DNA of 64,000 nt from Lepus europaeus (GCF_033115175.1 NC_084850.1:19437218-19501217); one strand, 5' to 3'. Shown: positions 46,101 through 58,980, numbered from the stretch's first letter. The notes: generated from the sequence alone by a model not told the origin. Made by a program: numbers and translations.

Positions 46101-49100
46101 TCTTTGGACAGTGAAGTTCCTGCCTCCACCCCTTGGGGCCTTCCTGCCACAATGTCTTGCATGGTGGCCATGACTCCTGACTCCAGCCTACTTTCTGGAA
46201 ACACAAATTTAAGTGTCACCATCTCTAAAAGACCCTCTTGGGACTTCCAATCTAGGATTTGGTATCCTATTGCTTTCTGTGACTATACCATATTTCTGTC
46301 CATCATACTGTAATGATAATCTGTAATTCTTTATTGCTCAATTGACTCATTCATTCATTTACTATTAGTCTTCCCCTCTATCCAGTAGGCCTTGAGATGG
46401 CTGGGATAATTTCTTTTTTATTCACCATACAACACCAAGAACTTGCACAGTGCCTGGCACATACTAGAGCCTGACTTAATACTGTTCTAGTGATACACAT
46501 GCATGCACTCACACACATGTGAATGTCCATGATTGTACACAAACACATATACACATGCACACTCACTCATGCGCACAGCTCCCTACTGAACCTTTTATTT
46601 TTTATTTAATGAATATAAATTTCCAAAGTACAGCTTATGGGTTACAATGGCTTCCCCCCCCATAACTTCCCTCCCACCCGCAACCCTCCCCTTTCCCGCT
46701 CCCTCTCCCCTTCCATTCACATCAAGATTCATTTTCAATTCTCTTTATATACAGAAGATCAGTTTAGTATGTATTAGGTAAAGATTTCAACAGTTTGCCC
46801 CCATATAGCAACATGAAATGAAAAAATACTGTTGGAGTACTAGTTATAGCATTAAATAACAGTGTATATCACATTAATGACAGAGATCCTACATAATATT
46901 TTTTTAAAAAAATTAATTAATTTTCTATGCCATTTCCAATTTAACACCAGGGTTTTTTTTTCATTTCCAATTATCTTTATATACAGAAGATCTATTCAGT
47001 ATATAATTAGTAAAGATCTCATCAGTTTGTACCCACACAGAAACACAAAGTGTAAAAATACTGTTTCAGTACTAGTTATAGCATCACTTCACATTAGACA
47101 ACACATTAAGGACAGATCCCACATGGGGTGTAAGTACTCAGTGACTCCTGTTGCTGACTTAACAATTTGACACTCCTGTTCATGGCGTCAGTAATCTCCC
47201 TAGGCTCTAGTCATGAGTTGCCAGGGCTATGGAAGCCTTTAGAGTTCGCTGACTTTGATCTTATTCCGATAGGGTCATAGTCAAAGTGGAAGTTCTCTCC
47301 TCCCTTCAGAGAAAGGTACCTCCTTCTTTGATGGCCCCGTTCTTTCCACTGGGATCTCACTCACAGAGATCTTTCATTTAGGTCTTCTTCTTTTTTTTCT
47401 TTTCCATGGTATCTTGGCTTTCCATGCCTACAATAGTCTCATGGGCTCTTCAGCCAGATCCGAATGCCTTAAGGGCTGATTCTGAGGCCAGAGTGTTGTT
47501 TAGGACATCTGCCATTCTATGAGTCTGCTGTGTATCCTGCTTCCCATGTTGGATCCTTCTCTCCCTTTTTGATTCTATCAGTTAGTATTAGCAGACACTT
47601 GTCTTGTTTGTGTGATCCCTTTGACTCCTACTGAACCTTTTAATATTGAGGAGGGCATCATTCAAACTGGTCAATAACACAGATTTGAAGTCAGGTAGTA
47701 TTGGAGTCCAGTCCCAGATCTGTCACTTTTGTCTGTGTGACACTGAGCATGCCCCCTCCCCTGCAACACACACACACATACACACACCTCTGAGTCTCAA
47801 GGAACTATTGTGAGATTGAATGGAATGATCCATGTAAGGGGCTTTGCATATTGCCTGGTATTCAATAGGCATTCTTTTTTTATAATTTTTTATTTGACAG
47901 GTAGAGTTGTAGACAGTGAGAGAGAGAGAAAAAGAGAGAGAGGTCTTCCATCCGATGGTTCACCCCCTAAATGGCTGCTAATGGCCAGCGCGCTGAGCCG
48001 ATCCGAAGCCAGGAGACAGGCCTTTCCTCCTGGTCTCCCATGTGGGTGCAGGGCCCAAGCACTTGAGCCATCCTCCACTGCCCTCCCGGGCTACAACAGA
48101 GAGCTGTACTGGAAGAGGAGCAACTGGGACTAGAACCCGACACCCATATGGGATGCTGGTGCCGCAGGCAGAGGATTAACCAAGTAAGCCACGGCACAGG
48201 CCCCCTCAATAGGCATTCTATAAGTGGTAGTCCTTGCTGTTGTTATTGTTAGTCATTTCCATTTAATGAACCCACTATGAGTTTCTTTATTGCTTTGCAA
48301 CATTTTGTGTAACCAACCCAGGAAAAAGCAAGTCATTAATAAATGTATGAGCCCTGAGAATTCACCCTGCCATCAATCACCTGGTGTTGTAGGCAGGAGG
48401 GGCATAGAGGATGGATTGATTTTTGCTATCAAAGCAGAATCTCAGAAGCCTTGCTCAGTCTGTGTCCATTCCCATCTATAATACATCAGATCCGTGCAGG
48501 AACAACATAGAATAACATGCTTATTGAGCATTTACTATGGGCCAGGCAATCTGCTTAACATTCCACATGCATGATCTCATCTGATCCTCACAGCAACGCA
48601 GATGAGAAAATAAAGACTCAGAGTAGTTAAAGCAACTTGCCTGAGGCCATGCAGATTGACAAAACATTTATGGAGAGCAACTTTTCAGTAGATATCAGAA
48701 TCATAAAATTTGTGCACACCCTTTAACCCAGTCATTTCCTTTATAGCAATTTATTTTAAGGATATAATAAATGATGCATGTAAAAACAAAGATGTTCAAA
48801 GTGATGATGATAATACAGTGAAAATTGGCAACAACCTAATTGTCCAAAAATTTTAATAAATTTGGTACATCTATGAAACAATACTCTTCATTAAAATAAT
48901 GTAATAGAACATGTGATAGCATGGACAGACGTCTATGACTTACATTCACTATTTTTTGCTCCTTGAAGCTTACCTGTTTTCTAAATCTTCAAAAAGACTA
49001 CATTTTATTTTTTTGTAATTTGGAAAAGTTATTTCTTAAGCAAAAACTTAAGAAACCACTTGACCAATGAACCTCCCAAAAGATGAGTCACAGTTGCAAA

Positions 49101-52100
49101 CAGCCAATCTGTAAATGCCTTGTTTTCTTCCATCTACCCTTTCTCTAACTGCTTCCTTAATACAAGTTCTACTTTACAATGAAGCTTAAACCAAGAACAC
49201 TCTGAAAGAACACACTCACCCTGCATGAGGAAAGTGTGACCTTTGGCCTGCCCACTCTGCACACATTGTCTCTGCCTTCTCTGCACTCCTAGCTGGTGGC
49301 ACTTGTCCCTCATTCACTCACTTTGGGAACAATAAGAAGTTCTTTGAATGAGCTGAGGTCAAAACTACCAAAGGCAGAGGAACAGCTAGTGGAAAGACCC
49401 TGTCCCAGGGCATCAGGGGTAACTGCTCAGTCCCACTGTTATTCTCTGGGGCATCTAGTCTCTTGTTGAACATCCCTGGGTTCCCTTACCCATCTAAAGG
49501 TGGAAATTAAATGCAGAACAAGTGATAGTAGTATGAAAAATTGTGACAACGTGGATGGACCTGGAGGACATTATGGTAAGGAAAATAAGCCTGACACAGA
49601 GACAGATACCATGTGATGTCACTCATATATGGAGTCTAGAAAAATTGATCTCATAGAAGTTGAGAGGGATATAATGGTTACCAGAAGCTGGGGAGGAGAG
49701 GAGGACAGTGGTAATGGGAATGCATCAGTCAATGGGTACAATGTTACAGTCAGATAAAAGGAACAAGTTCTAGTGTTCTACTGTACAGCAGGGTGACTAT
49801 ATTGAACAAGAATGTATTGTATGTCTCAAAATAATGAAAGGAGAGGATTTTTAATATTCACAACAGAGAAATAATAAATGTTTGATATGGTGAATCTGCC
49901 AATTACTCAAAATTGATAATTACCCAATGCATACATGTGTTGAAACATCAATTGCACTCCACAGATACATACATGTACTGGATCAAAGATGTTTACCAAA
50001 GTGATACTTGCATGTAGATTATTAAAACAAAAAAGAAAGAAGCAAGGGAAGGGAGGGAGGGGGAGGGAGGGAGGGAATGGGGAAGGGAGGAAGAAAGGAA
50101 GGAAGGAAGAGAGGGAGGGAGAGAGGAAGGGAGGAAGGAGAGAAGGAAGGAAAGAATGATGAAAGACACACATAGACGAGAGAAAGAAAAGAAAATCACT
50201 TGAGTGACTAACTGAAATTAGGCGAATAACTTGATAGCACCGAAGCCATGTGATAACAAATGCTATAGCCACCCCTTACTAGTTGTGGGATTCGAACAGG
50301 TCCTTTGACTCTCGGAGCTGCCATCTCCTCACCAAGAAAAAGTACACAGTATGCATTAGCAGGCAGACTTGGTGTGAGGATTCAGAGAGATCATCCATGG
50401 GGCAGCCCCTAGAAAAGAGCCTGGCCCTTAGAAAGTGCTGAATATGTGTGAGCTATAATAAACATTATTAGCTCTAGTGCTTATGGATCGTAACCCTCTC
50501 ACAGGGGCCGTTATCGAGGACTACAAAGGCAGGACAGTAAAGTCGTCAAGAGATTAGCCTTTGTGTGATGGACCTGCGTTTCAATCTCTCCCATTCCCTG
50601 ACTGTGTGCCCTATCTGCAGGAGCACATCCTGGCTCAGCAGTAAACCGAGGATAATAATGGCCATTGCAATGCAGCTTTGCGAAATACGATAACATGCAG
50701 CTGGGGGAATTTTCATAAGCTGAGGAATGAACAGCCAGACAGAGTAACCAAACACAAATGCCGCCTCCACAGGGTCCCATTGGGCCCCTCCCAGTCACTA
50801 TCACCCAGCCAAAGGCAAACACAGGCCTGTCTTCTAACACCATATAGTCACTTTGCCTGTTTTTAAACTTTATAAATCACAGTGGATTTTGAGGTGTTTG
50901 GCACCTAGTGGGGCTCAATAAACCTGTGTGTAGACTCCTTTCCCTTACTGGGAAGGAGGACATAAACTTGTCAGTATTTACAAGGACCAAAAGCTACTAA
51001 CATGTCTGGATCTCATGTAGCTAGCTACTCACAGTAAAAATGCAACTCAGCGTTGCTTTCCCACCCCCACTAATGGCAGAAGGGATGTGAGAGAGAAGGA
51101 GGTGGGAGCTTTGAGAGCAACTATAAAAGTCTTCTAGGTGCTCAAGTGTACATCCTCCCACCTTCTCTGAGCAGCCCTGGAGCATATAACCAGGTCTGTG
51201 GCCAGGCTTGGGACTGCTCTTGGAGTAGGACAGAAAGAACTCAAGCTTGGATGTGCACCGTGACCATGCCCCTTCATCCACCCCAGAAATCACAGTTGAC
51301 ACAGCCTGTCTAGTCACCAACTCCAAAATTCTTCATGTCCTTATAAAGGGGGGTAATTCAAAGACACCTTCAACTTGTGTATGTGTGTGCATGTGTGTGT
51401 GTGTTTTCTGAAGTACAGTCAGCAGGATAAATTATACATAAGGATTTTTAAAAACTAACTTTGATTTGGAAAGTCAGGAAATTCGATGGCATTTCCTAGC
51501 CACACAGGTCTCTATGTTTGGGTTTTGCACATTTGGCTTTAGAGAGTGCCCTTAGAATGGGGGTGAATCAGTAATGGGAGCCCATAAATGAAGGCCTGTT
51601 CTCCTTGGTGTGGCTTCGTTGAGGCTGGGTGGCCTGGTGCAGGCTGTAGGAGTTGAGAGCATGCTGAGTAACGGTCAGTCACAAAAGCTACTTTATAGAT
51701 TTCTCACCATTCTTCAAGCTTAGCGTATGTCATACAATCTCTCTAGGGAGAACCTCTCTGGGATCAGGCTTCTTTCATGGGACCCTCCCCCAGAGTCACA
51801 AAGCTTAAGAGAAACTTGACTCCTAGCTGCCATTAAGAGGGGTCTTAAGAAACACAGTCTTTCCTTCATAGCAAACAAATAGTTGTCGGAGCCACAGCAC
51901 ACTCTGTGAGGGAGGCAACATCTCACAGGGAAATGCAACAACCCAGAAGGTGGGAGGAGAAGAAAGTCACCTCTTTATGTGGCCTTTAAGGGTTGCTGTG
52001 GACAAGAAACAGGGCCATAGCCAAGCTCCCTCAGTGGGCAGAGGCTTCCCACAGTGATACAGGCTGGCATCAGAAGGCACAGAAAACACTACAGCAGTCA

Positions 52101-55100
52101 CACAACAGAACCCTCAGAACACTTGCGGGCTTATGGGAAAGGCCTGCTGTTCTGTGATCCTAATGTTTTGAATTCAGGCTGTCAGATCCTTCCTAGCCAT
52201 TCAGAAACATGTGTCAAGCTTTGGCACTACTCCCACAAAAGTAAGCCACCCCTACATAGAACTTGCTATGTAACACTTGGCATGCATTGCCTCATACACT
52301 CCTCACAAGAACTCTCCTCTAGTTAAATAGCATTCAGTTTTAGAGGTGAGGAAACAAAGACACAAAGAGGTGAAGAGATATGCCTTCAGATCACACTGTT
52401 GGTGGAGGGGACCTGGTCCCCATCGGCCTGTTTTTAGAGCTGCACAACATAGCACATCCCCTTTTATGGTAAGCCTATCCGTGAGTTCAGTGCTCTCTGA
52501 TCCAAAACATAATTTCATTCATTCAAGCAATATTTATTAACCGCCTTCTGTGTGTGTCAGGCATTGTTCTAGGTACCTGGAAAGCATCAGTTAACAGATC
52601 GAATCACTGCTACCATGGAATTGAGTCTAAGGCAAGGGGAGAGGGCAGTCATGAAAGAAATGTATAAACATGTAACATAGCAGGTGGTGACAAATGCTAA
52701 GGAGAAAAATCAAATGCAGTAAGAAGACAGAGTGACAGAGTAGGAGCTTCTATTTTGTACACAGATCATTCAGAGGAGGCAGCCTGTCTGGAGAGGTAAA
52801 ACTCGGAGACGTACATGAAGGAAAAGGAAATCATGCAGATGCTCAGGGGAGAGCATTCCAGGCAGAGGGGATATCAAGTGCAAGTGCAAGTGCAAAGGGA
52901 AACCCTGAGGCAGGATTGTACTTAGCACAGACTACACATAGTGATGAGACAAGACTAAAGTAGTTGAGGTGGAAAGTGGTAGGATATCAGATGAGGAAGA
53001 TAACAGGGGCCCAGATGAGATGGGGGCCTGTTAATGACTTTGGATTGAATTCCAGGTGACATGAGAAGCTATTATAGGGTTTTTGAACACGAGAGTGCTA
53101 TGACAGGACTTCCATTTTCATTTGAATGGTGTCATTCAATGCTATCCTGAGACCAGATGGAAGGGAAGGAAAGACAGAAGCAGTAAGAGCAATTAGGAGA
53201 CTACTGAAGTAATGCAAGGGGGAGATGATGGTCTCTAGGACCAAGGTGACAGTAGTGGAAGAAGTCACCTTGGGGATCAGTGTAGATAAACCTAAGAAAC
53301 TGTCCAAGACTTGTGTCCTGGAGCTCCAGAACATTTAGAAATTGAAGAGAAAAGGACACCCACAAAGGAGGCTGAGAAGTAGCAGTAACCAAGGAGGTAA
53401 CTGGACAACCAAGAAAGTGTGATGCTATGGAATCCCAGTGAAGGAGGTGTTTCTAGAAGAAGGGTGCAATTGAATGCAGCAGATGAGGCTGATGAGCCAA
53501 GTAAGTTGAGGACAGAGAAATATAAGACAGTGGAAGCCACTGGGTAACCTTGATAAGAGTGGTTTTAAAAGTGAAGGTTCAGGGCCGGCGCCGTGGCTTA
53601 ACAGGCTAATCCTCTGCCTTGCGGCGCCAGCACACCGGGTTCTAGTCCCGGTTGGGGCACCGGATTCTATCCCGGTTGCCCCTCTTCCAGGCCAGCTCTC
53701 TTCTATGGCCCGGGAAGGCAGTGGAGGATGGCCCAAGTGCTTGGGCCCTGCACCCGCATGGGAGACCAGGAGAAGCACCTGGCTCCTGGCTTTGGATCAG
53801 CGAGATGTGCCCGCATGGGAGACCAGGAGAAGCACCTGGCTCCTGGCTTTGGATCAGCGAGATGTGCCGGCCACAGCGCACCAGCCATGGCGGCCATTGG
53901 AGGGTGAACCAATGGCAAAAGGACGATCTTTCTCTCTGTCTCTCTCTCTCACTACCCACTCTGCCTGTCAAAAAAAAAGTGAAGGTTCAAGATTGCATGA
54001 AAATAAAAGCATGGATGTAGTGGAGCGTAGAGAGTATGAGAGGAGAGGAAGAGGACTGAGTGTGCCTCGATGTCACTTTTGAATTTTGCTGCCAAGTAAA
54101 GCAGAAAAATGAGGTAATACACCAAGAACTGGTCTTATCCCAGCTTGGGTTTTACTGGGCAAATAGAACAGAGGAAATGAGGGAGCATGGATTGATGGTG
54201 TTTACAAGGAAATGATTGTAATGAATCCAAGCCTGTGCATTCAGAAATAAATCAGAGTCAAATAGTCAAAGTCAGCATACTTGTCTGTGTGTTAAGTGCC
54301 TGGGATTTTGACCCTATCAAGGAGTTAGTTAGATCTTCTGAATCCCACACACCACATTTCTCAACTCTTGCCATGTCAACCTCCCAAGCACTAAAGATCT
54401 CAGTCATTCCTGCTCCTGCTCTGATTATTTAACACTTGGGGTCACCACCTCCCCATGCTCCACTGCCCCCTTGTGCCCATTATAACACCAAGTTTCAAAG
54501 TATTTCCTTTTAGCACCTGCTGCTAACCACATGCTCTTCCACATGGTGACCTAACCCACAAGAAAGTCACATCACTTCACTGAACAGTAATTTCTAGGAG
54601 AGAAGTGAATCCTGCCAAGGTCAGTACATAACATACACACCAACACCCTGTCTGGATCCAAAGAACACAGCCAGTATGCTGGCTTCCAGAAACAGGTAAG
54701 CTCTTGCCCCAAAGGCAGAGTGCCTGCTCATCTGCATTGCACAAGTACCCCAGTTGGAGGCACCCATTCCCTCCTATGGGAGCAAGACATTCAACATGTG
54801 CTTTTGGCACCAGTAATAAAGAACTCTTTAAAAATTAACCCTATCCTGCTGAATTTGCACATTCCAGAAAGGTAAAGAGGAGCCACAATGCTTCACATTG
54901 CTTGGCAGGGGGAACTTCTCCATTAGGTCCAGGAGTCACAGGGCCATGAGTGCTTTCTGGTGCCCACACAAATGTTTTACCATATTTGGAATCAGAATGA
55001 AAAAGATCAATATGAAAATGATACTGAATATATTTAAAAATAAATCCAGTCTGGATTTTACTCATTTTTATACTAATGCAGTCCTAAAATGTAATTTTTA

Positions 55101-55977
55101 CTATTTTTAGGGAGGAAGGGGCCAGTGAAGGAAAGCATGTGAGACCATGAAAGTCATACTGCTGCCCCTGCTGGCTTATTGTTAAAGCTTTCTCCAAACC
55201 TGCATATTTTGGTGTTCTCTCTTGAAGTAACTGCTTTGACATGTAAGAATTCTTATTTTTTAAAAAAATTACCAAATAATGTGTGCAATACATACCTCTG
55301 ACCTTGTGAAAGGTGGGAGAGGGATGTGGACTCTTCATGTGTCTTCCTCTGATCCCTGCCCTTGCTCACCAAATCACCCAGTATTAGTTGAAAAGAGCCT
55401 GAAGACAACCTACATGGGACACTCTTTTTCTCATCATGGCCAATATTAATGATAATAGTAACAATAATAATATTGATAATGATGATAAGGGTAAACAGTG
55501 ATGGAGCTCTCATTGCATGCTCAGCAGTACACCCAGCATTTACCACAATTAAGGAAATAATGAAATAGGTAAACTAAGTTGATTAAACAGTGTCCATTTT
55601 ATATTGAACTTCTAAGAAGAGCTGTGACTTCTCACTGGACAAGGGGACTTGGCTTTAGCAAATACACACATTTCCAAGCACATCAAGTACATCAAAGACC
55701 TGGTCTTTCAGTGACAGTTTTCACAGGGAATTTCAGCCTCCTCCCTCTTAACATGCTCACCATTCCTTAGGATCACATCTTCATTCGGGCTTGATGGACT
55801 CAATCTCTGGGGACTCTTGATATTTCCCAGAGCTCTGGAGAAGTGCTCATCCACTACACTGCCAATGTCTCCTTGGAAATACGTGAAAAGAACACACCGG
55901 GAATTCCATTCCGTCTTTATAGGCCTCTGCCTACTTCTGTCCTGCTGGACATCATCAGTCTTCTTCATTTCTTCCAT
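42823..55977 (-). CDS. VGLL1: VGLL1, vestigial-like 1 TEAD co-factor, predicted truncated (189 aa)
   Basis: Joined coding parts are 55977-55761 and 43175-42823 (217 + 353 = 570 nt, in frame). They give 189 residues against about 258 in human. VGLL1 is a nuclear transcriptional co-factor that binds TEAD1-4 through its TDU motif and competes with YAP/TAZ. The TDU is intact (residues about 27-51; VLFTYFQGDI and the VxxHF motif at 42-46). Lost relative to human are about 70 C-terminal residues. Both splice junctions used are canonical and phase-matched, so this is the genuine multi-exon gene, not a retrocopy. The 5' non-coding exon and promoter were not identified. The truncation could be an assembly error, an individual allele, or species-fixed. 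Confidence 0.85.
44313..44643 (+). mobile_element. CSINE
   Basis: TGGGCTGGCACTGCGGC to CTTTCAAATAAATAAATAAATCTT. The target-site duplication AAGTTCAAGTTGA is at 44300-44312 and 44644-44656. Confidence 0.95.
44735..44878 (+). repeat. Old L1 3'-end remnant
   Basis: Resembles L1M-type 3'UTR ends (TACATGTATGTAATTAGCACACTG...TTATTTGTCAATAAAAATAAAAATTGAAAAG). Confidence 0.5.
46598..47626 (-). mobile_element. L1 3'UTR fragment (minus)
   Basis: T-rich start, C-rich tail, then the inverted 3'UTR, 5'-truncated at 47626. A 16-bp duplication CCTACTGAACCTTTTA lies at 46582-46597 and 47627-47642. It gives an uninterrupted reference for the L1 3'UTR split at 12082/17226. Confidence 0.95.
47690..48240 (-). 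repeat. MIR SINE (minus) with (CA)n, split by a CSINE
   Basis: CAGATCTGTCACTTTTGTCTGTGTGAC, then (CA)n at 47767-47787, then TGTGAGATTGAATGGAATGAT..., continuing after the CSINE at 48220. Confidence 0.6.
47876..48205 (-). mobile_element. CSINE inside MIR
   Basis: Reverse-oriented. The target-site duplication TCAATAGGCATTCT is at 47862-47875 and 48206-48219. Confidence 0.95.
48515..48665 (+). repeat. MIR SINE
   Basis: TTATTGAGCATTTACTATGGGCCAGGCA...GATGAGAAAATAAAGACTCAGAG...CTTGCCTGAGGCCATGCAG. Confidence 0.8.
48670..50030 (+). repeat. Old L1 fragments (48670-48950 and 49510-50030)
   Basis: The first resembles the L1 ORF2 3' part and the second an L1M 3'UTR (GACCTGGAGGACATTATGGTAAGG... ATATGGAGTCTAGAAAAATTGA... 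TTTGATATGGTGAATCTGCC). Bases 48950-49510 between them are not recognised. Confidence 0.6.
50040..50155 (+). repeat. (GGGA/GGAA)n polypurine repeat
   Basis: About 115 bases of imperfect GGGA, GGAA and GAGA units. The long Pro/Leu/Ser frames on the opposite strand are artefacts. Confidence 0.92.
50270..50720 (-). repeat. Two MIR remnants (minus)
   Basis: First about 50275-50475 (TGGGATTCGAACAGG...TGAATATGTGTGAGC). Second about 50530-50690 (CTGACTGTGTGCCCTATCTGC...CCGAGGATAATAATGG). Confidence 0.55.
52250..52425 (+). repeat. MIR SINE
   Basis: TTAGAGGTGAGGAAACAAAGACACAAAGAGGTGAAG core with flanking MIR-like ends. Confidence 0.65.
52515..53130 (-). repeat. L2 LINE 3' region (minus)
   Basis: ATTCATTCAAGCAATATTTATTAACCG, CAGGCATTGTTCTAGG, then GAGAGCATTCCAGGCAGAGGG..AAGTGCAAAGGGAAACCCTGAGGCAGG: the usual L2 landmarks in reverse orientation. 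Confidence 0.75.
53582..53974 (+). mobile_element. Young CSINE with 57-bp internal tandem duplication
   Basis: GGGCCGGCGCCGTGGCTTAAC to CTGCCTGTCAAAA. The target-site duplication AAAAGTGAAGGTTCA is at 53567-53581 and 53975-53989. Units 53753-53809 and 53810-53866 are identical. Confidence 0.97.
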
Positions 55978-56002
55978 TGTGGGTGAGCAACAAAGTTGAC
56001 AG
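55761..56002 (-). CDS. VGLL1: VGLL1 start-codon exon with TDU domain
   Basis: The acceptor (TTTGCATTTGATCCACAG) ends at 56003. There are 25 nt of 5'UTR, then ATG at 55977-55975. The protein starts MEEMKKT, as other VGLL1 proteins do, followed by a variable basic stretch and PIKTEWNSRC. The TDU/vestigial motif covers residues about 27-51, including VLFTYFQGDI and VDEHFSRAL; V42, H45 and F46 form the TEAD-contacting VxxHF. The exon ends at 55761 in phase 1 (72 codons plus G) before a good donor, GTGAGC. No defects are seen. Confidence 0.93.
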
Positions 56003-57675
56003 CTGTGGATCAAATGCAAAGTATCATTAGCACTATGTTATCAAGTGGCTTGACTTTCGTTTGGATGAGCAGCATCTTTGGGGACAAGCAGTTTTCTCCT
56101 ACCAGTACAGGCTATCATTGGGGTCTCAAGGAGTCTTTGAGTTTTTGAAGGTCAACAACAATGCTATGCTGGTTTGAGGACTGATCTTATCTAATCAGTG
56201 TTCAGGAAACATCAAAACAAAGCTCCATAAAATGCTTAAAAGAGCCTCCCCTTACAAATGAGAAGAATCATCAGGCAACATCATGGGAAAAGCATCAGGA
56301 AATGGGGAGTGAGTAGAAGGACATTGAGACAAAATAGTAACATATTTGCCTTCTGAGGAGGTGCCTCCCTTCCAACTGAATGAGCCAAGGTCAGGCCAGA
56401 GTTATCTGTAGACACCAGATTCCCTGGAGAGCTTGGCTAAGCAATCCACTGGGAGATCGGCAATTTCAGCTTACATGGTCAGCATTGTTTTCTGTCTTGG
56501 CCAGTTCCATGCAAGAGAATAAAACACATCTGATTCTCTTACTCCTCCTAATTTCCTAATTTATGCAAGATGGTGTCCTGCAACTACCAATACTCATTCT
56601 TAGAAACTAGCAATTACAAACAACACCAGCTCTAAGGTGTCCAGACATATTCTGAACCACATGTAGATCTCCAGCAAACATTTCTATGCTAATATATCTG
56701 GGCGCCATTGGTGGAAAGCCCCTGGAAAATTGTAATATTGTCAGCTCTGTTCACCAATATATGCTGTGAACTTAGAACAGTGAATATATCCTTAGAACTT
56801 AGAACAGTGCCTAGGATAGAGTAGACGTTCAATAGCTATGTGCTGAATTGCTTTAAACCCGGGGCTCCATCACTGGCTTCACCTCCCATCATGTGAGTTC
56901 CTTGAGATTAGAGGCGACTGGTTTGCATCCAGAAGAGCACTTAGCACATATAGGACACTTAAGACATACTGTGGCCTTCCCTAAGCAGGAAAGTAGCCTG
57001 TCCATATCTTTTTACCTTTGACAACCCAATTTGAATTGCCATGTGCTCTGGCTAAACATGGATTTAATCTATTTATTTTTCTGAATAGGATGAAAATAAT
57101 CAGAGTTTAACAAACTATCTTTCTAGTCTATAAGATCGGTGATTCTTTATTCTTAACAAATAGCACAAAGCACAGGATCAGTAAATGATGGCTGGATGAC
57201 TGAATGCCATTTCATGAAGAGAAAGCACAATGCAAAGAAATCATACCAGACAAGGGGTCAGAAGATCTTGGGTTTCCCTTGTCTACGTAACTTTGGGGGA
57301 ACTACATTACATGGCCTTTCTGGGCTCCATATTCCTCTTAGATAAAAAAGGGCACTGGAGCACATAAATTATGTAGCCTAGTTATCTATGATTCTAATAA
57401 AAGCGTCAACAGATGATATTGAGGACAATGGGAAGCAACAACAGACAGTGAGCAAGGGGCCCCTTCTCAGAAGTTCTCCTTTCAGAATTATTCTAGATCC
57501 AGACGTAACTAGATTGTGCTATCTGGAGAAGTGTTTGAGCACTGTCATTCTGTTTCCCCTGATTGACAGCCATGCTAAGCTTAACCAGGAACTTCCTAAA
57601 AGCACAAATGCATTGCATTCATGTGAATAGTCTCTTGGGAAAACAGGTAGTTTCTTATAAAGTTAAACATGTTCT
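56003..57675 (-). other. VGLL1 upstream region or first intron; L2 remnants
   Basis: L2-like tails (plus) are seen at about 56760-56850 (AGAACAGTGCCTAGGATAGAGTAGACGTTCAATAG), 56890-56990 and 57130-57215. The 5' non-coding exon should lie here or further right, but I cannot identify it. No other gene. Confidence 0.5.
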
Positions 57676-58000
57676 GGAGCCGACGCTGTGGTGCAGAGGG
57701 TTAAAGCCCTGGCCTGCAGCGCCGGCCTCCCATATGGACGCTGGTTCTAGTCCCAGATGCTCCTCTTCTGATCCAGCTCTCTGCTATGGCCTGGGAAAGC
57801 AGTGGAGGGTGGCCCAAGTCCTTGGAACCCTACACTCACATGGGAGACCTGGAGAAAGCTGGCTCCTGGCTTCAGATCGGCACAGCTCCAGCCGTTGCGG
57901 CCATCTGGGGAGTGAACCAGCAGATGGAAGACCTTTCTATCTGTCTCTACCTCTCTCTGTAACTCTGTCTTTCAAATAAATAAAAAATTAGTCTTTCAAA
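57676..58000 (+). mobile_element. CSINE
   Basis: GGAGCCGACGCTGTGG to CTTTCAAATAAATAAAAAATTAG. The target-site duplication AAACATGTTCT is at 57665-57675 and 58001-58011. Confidence 0.95.
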
Positions 58001-58011
58001 AAACATGTTCT

Positions 58012-58880
58012 TACCATATGACTTAGTAATCTCACTTGTAGGAACACACAGCCAAGAGAAATGAAAACTATATCCACACAAAGACTTGTATATGAATGTT
58101 CATAGCAGCTTTATTTATGGTAGCCAGAAAAAAAAAACCTGAATGTGACCTAGTGTCTATACCATGGCAATTAAAAAACTAGCTGTGATATATTTATACA
58201 ATGGAATGACCTTCAGCAATAAAAAGAAATAGATTATGAATCCACACAATTGCATGGATGAACCTCAAAAACCCTATTTAAGTGTCTACAAAAGCCCCAT
58301 ATTATAGGATTTCACATACATGGATCAAGCACAAATACATTATGGTGATAAAAGTTAGAACAGGGGCCCACGCTGTGGCCTAGCAGATAAAGCAGCTGCC
58401 TGCAGTGCCAGTATCCCATATGGATGTCGATTTGAGTCCCGGCTGCCCTACTTCCGGTCCAGCTCTCTTCTATGGCCTGGGAAAGCAGTAGAGGATGGCC
58501 CAGTTCCTTGGGCCCCTGCACCCGCCTGGGAGACTTGGAAGAAGTTCCTGGCTCCTGGCTTCGGACTGGTGTAGCTCCGGCCATTGCACCAATTGGGGAG
58601 TGAACCGCAGATGGAAGACCTCTCTCTATCTGCTTCTCCTCTCTCTGTGTAACTCTGACTTTCAAATAAAAATAAATAAATCTTTTAAAAAATTTAAAAA
58701 GTGGTTGCCTGGGGATGCAGATTGACTAAAAAGGGGTATAGGGGAGCACCTAGGGGATGTCAGAAATGTCGTAAATTTTGATGATGATGATGGTTACTAC
58801 ATGGATATAAACTTTTGTCAAAATGCATCAAATTGTACACTTAGAATCTTTGCATTTCACTGAGACATATTCTTACCCAA
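58012..58880 (+). repeat. Old L1 3' portion, split by a CSINE
   Basis: Left part 58012-58364 (TGTTCATAGCAGCTTTATTTATGGTAGCCAG; ACAATGGAATGACCTTCAGCAATAAAAAG). Right part 58701-58880 (GTGGTTGCCTGGGGATG...AATTGTACACTTAGAATC). These are typical L1M landmarks. Confidence 0.75.
58365..58700 (+). mobile_element. CSINE inside old L1
   Basis: AGGGGCCCACGCTGTGGCCTAGC to CTTTCAAATAAAAATAAATAAATCTTTT. Confidence 0.92.
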
Positions 58881-58980
58881 TAAAAAAAATCACATGATAT
58901 ATTTAGACACTTGGAGCTATAGAAATAAAGCAAAGGTGTTACAAAATACAAAGTGATGTGGTAAATGTGGAGGCAGTACT

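Larger units (their letters stand above)
43176..55760 (-). other. VGLL1: VGLL1 intron between TDU exon and second coding exon
   Basis: 12.6 kb. It contains CSINEs (44313, 47876, 53582), an L1 3' fragment (46598), MIR and L2 pieces and old L1. About 43190-43700 resembles ancient minus-strand L1 ORF2 (weak). An L2 tail is likely at 46300-46490. (TG)n lies at 51378-51403 and (GAT/AAT)n at 55446-55490. The stretches 45030-46270, 50870-52240, 53140-53580 and 54000-55760 show nothing I can name. Confidence 0.75.

Noticed and set aside
49907..50272. Pro/Leu/Ser-rich 121-codon minus frame
   Set aside because: It is a translated GGGA/GGAA repeat; no other support.
53642..54082. Frames of 109-125 codons on both strands
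   Set aside because: They lie in a CSINE with a tandem duplication. Similar GSWLLAL/APGSWL peptides appear in every CSINE copy.
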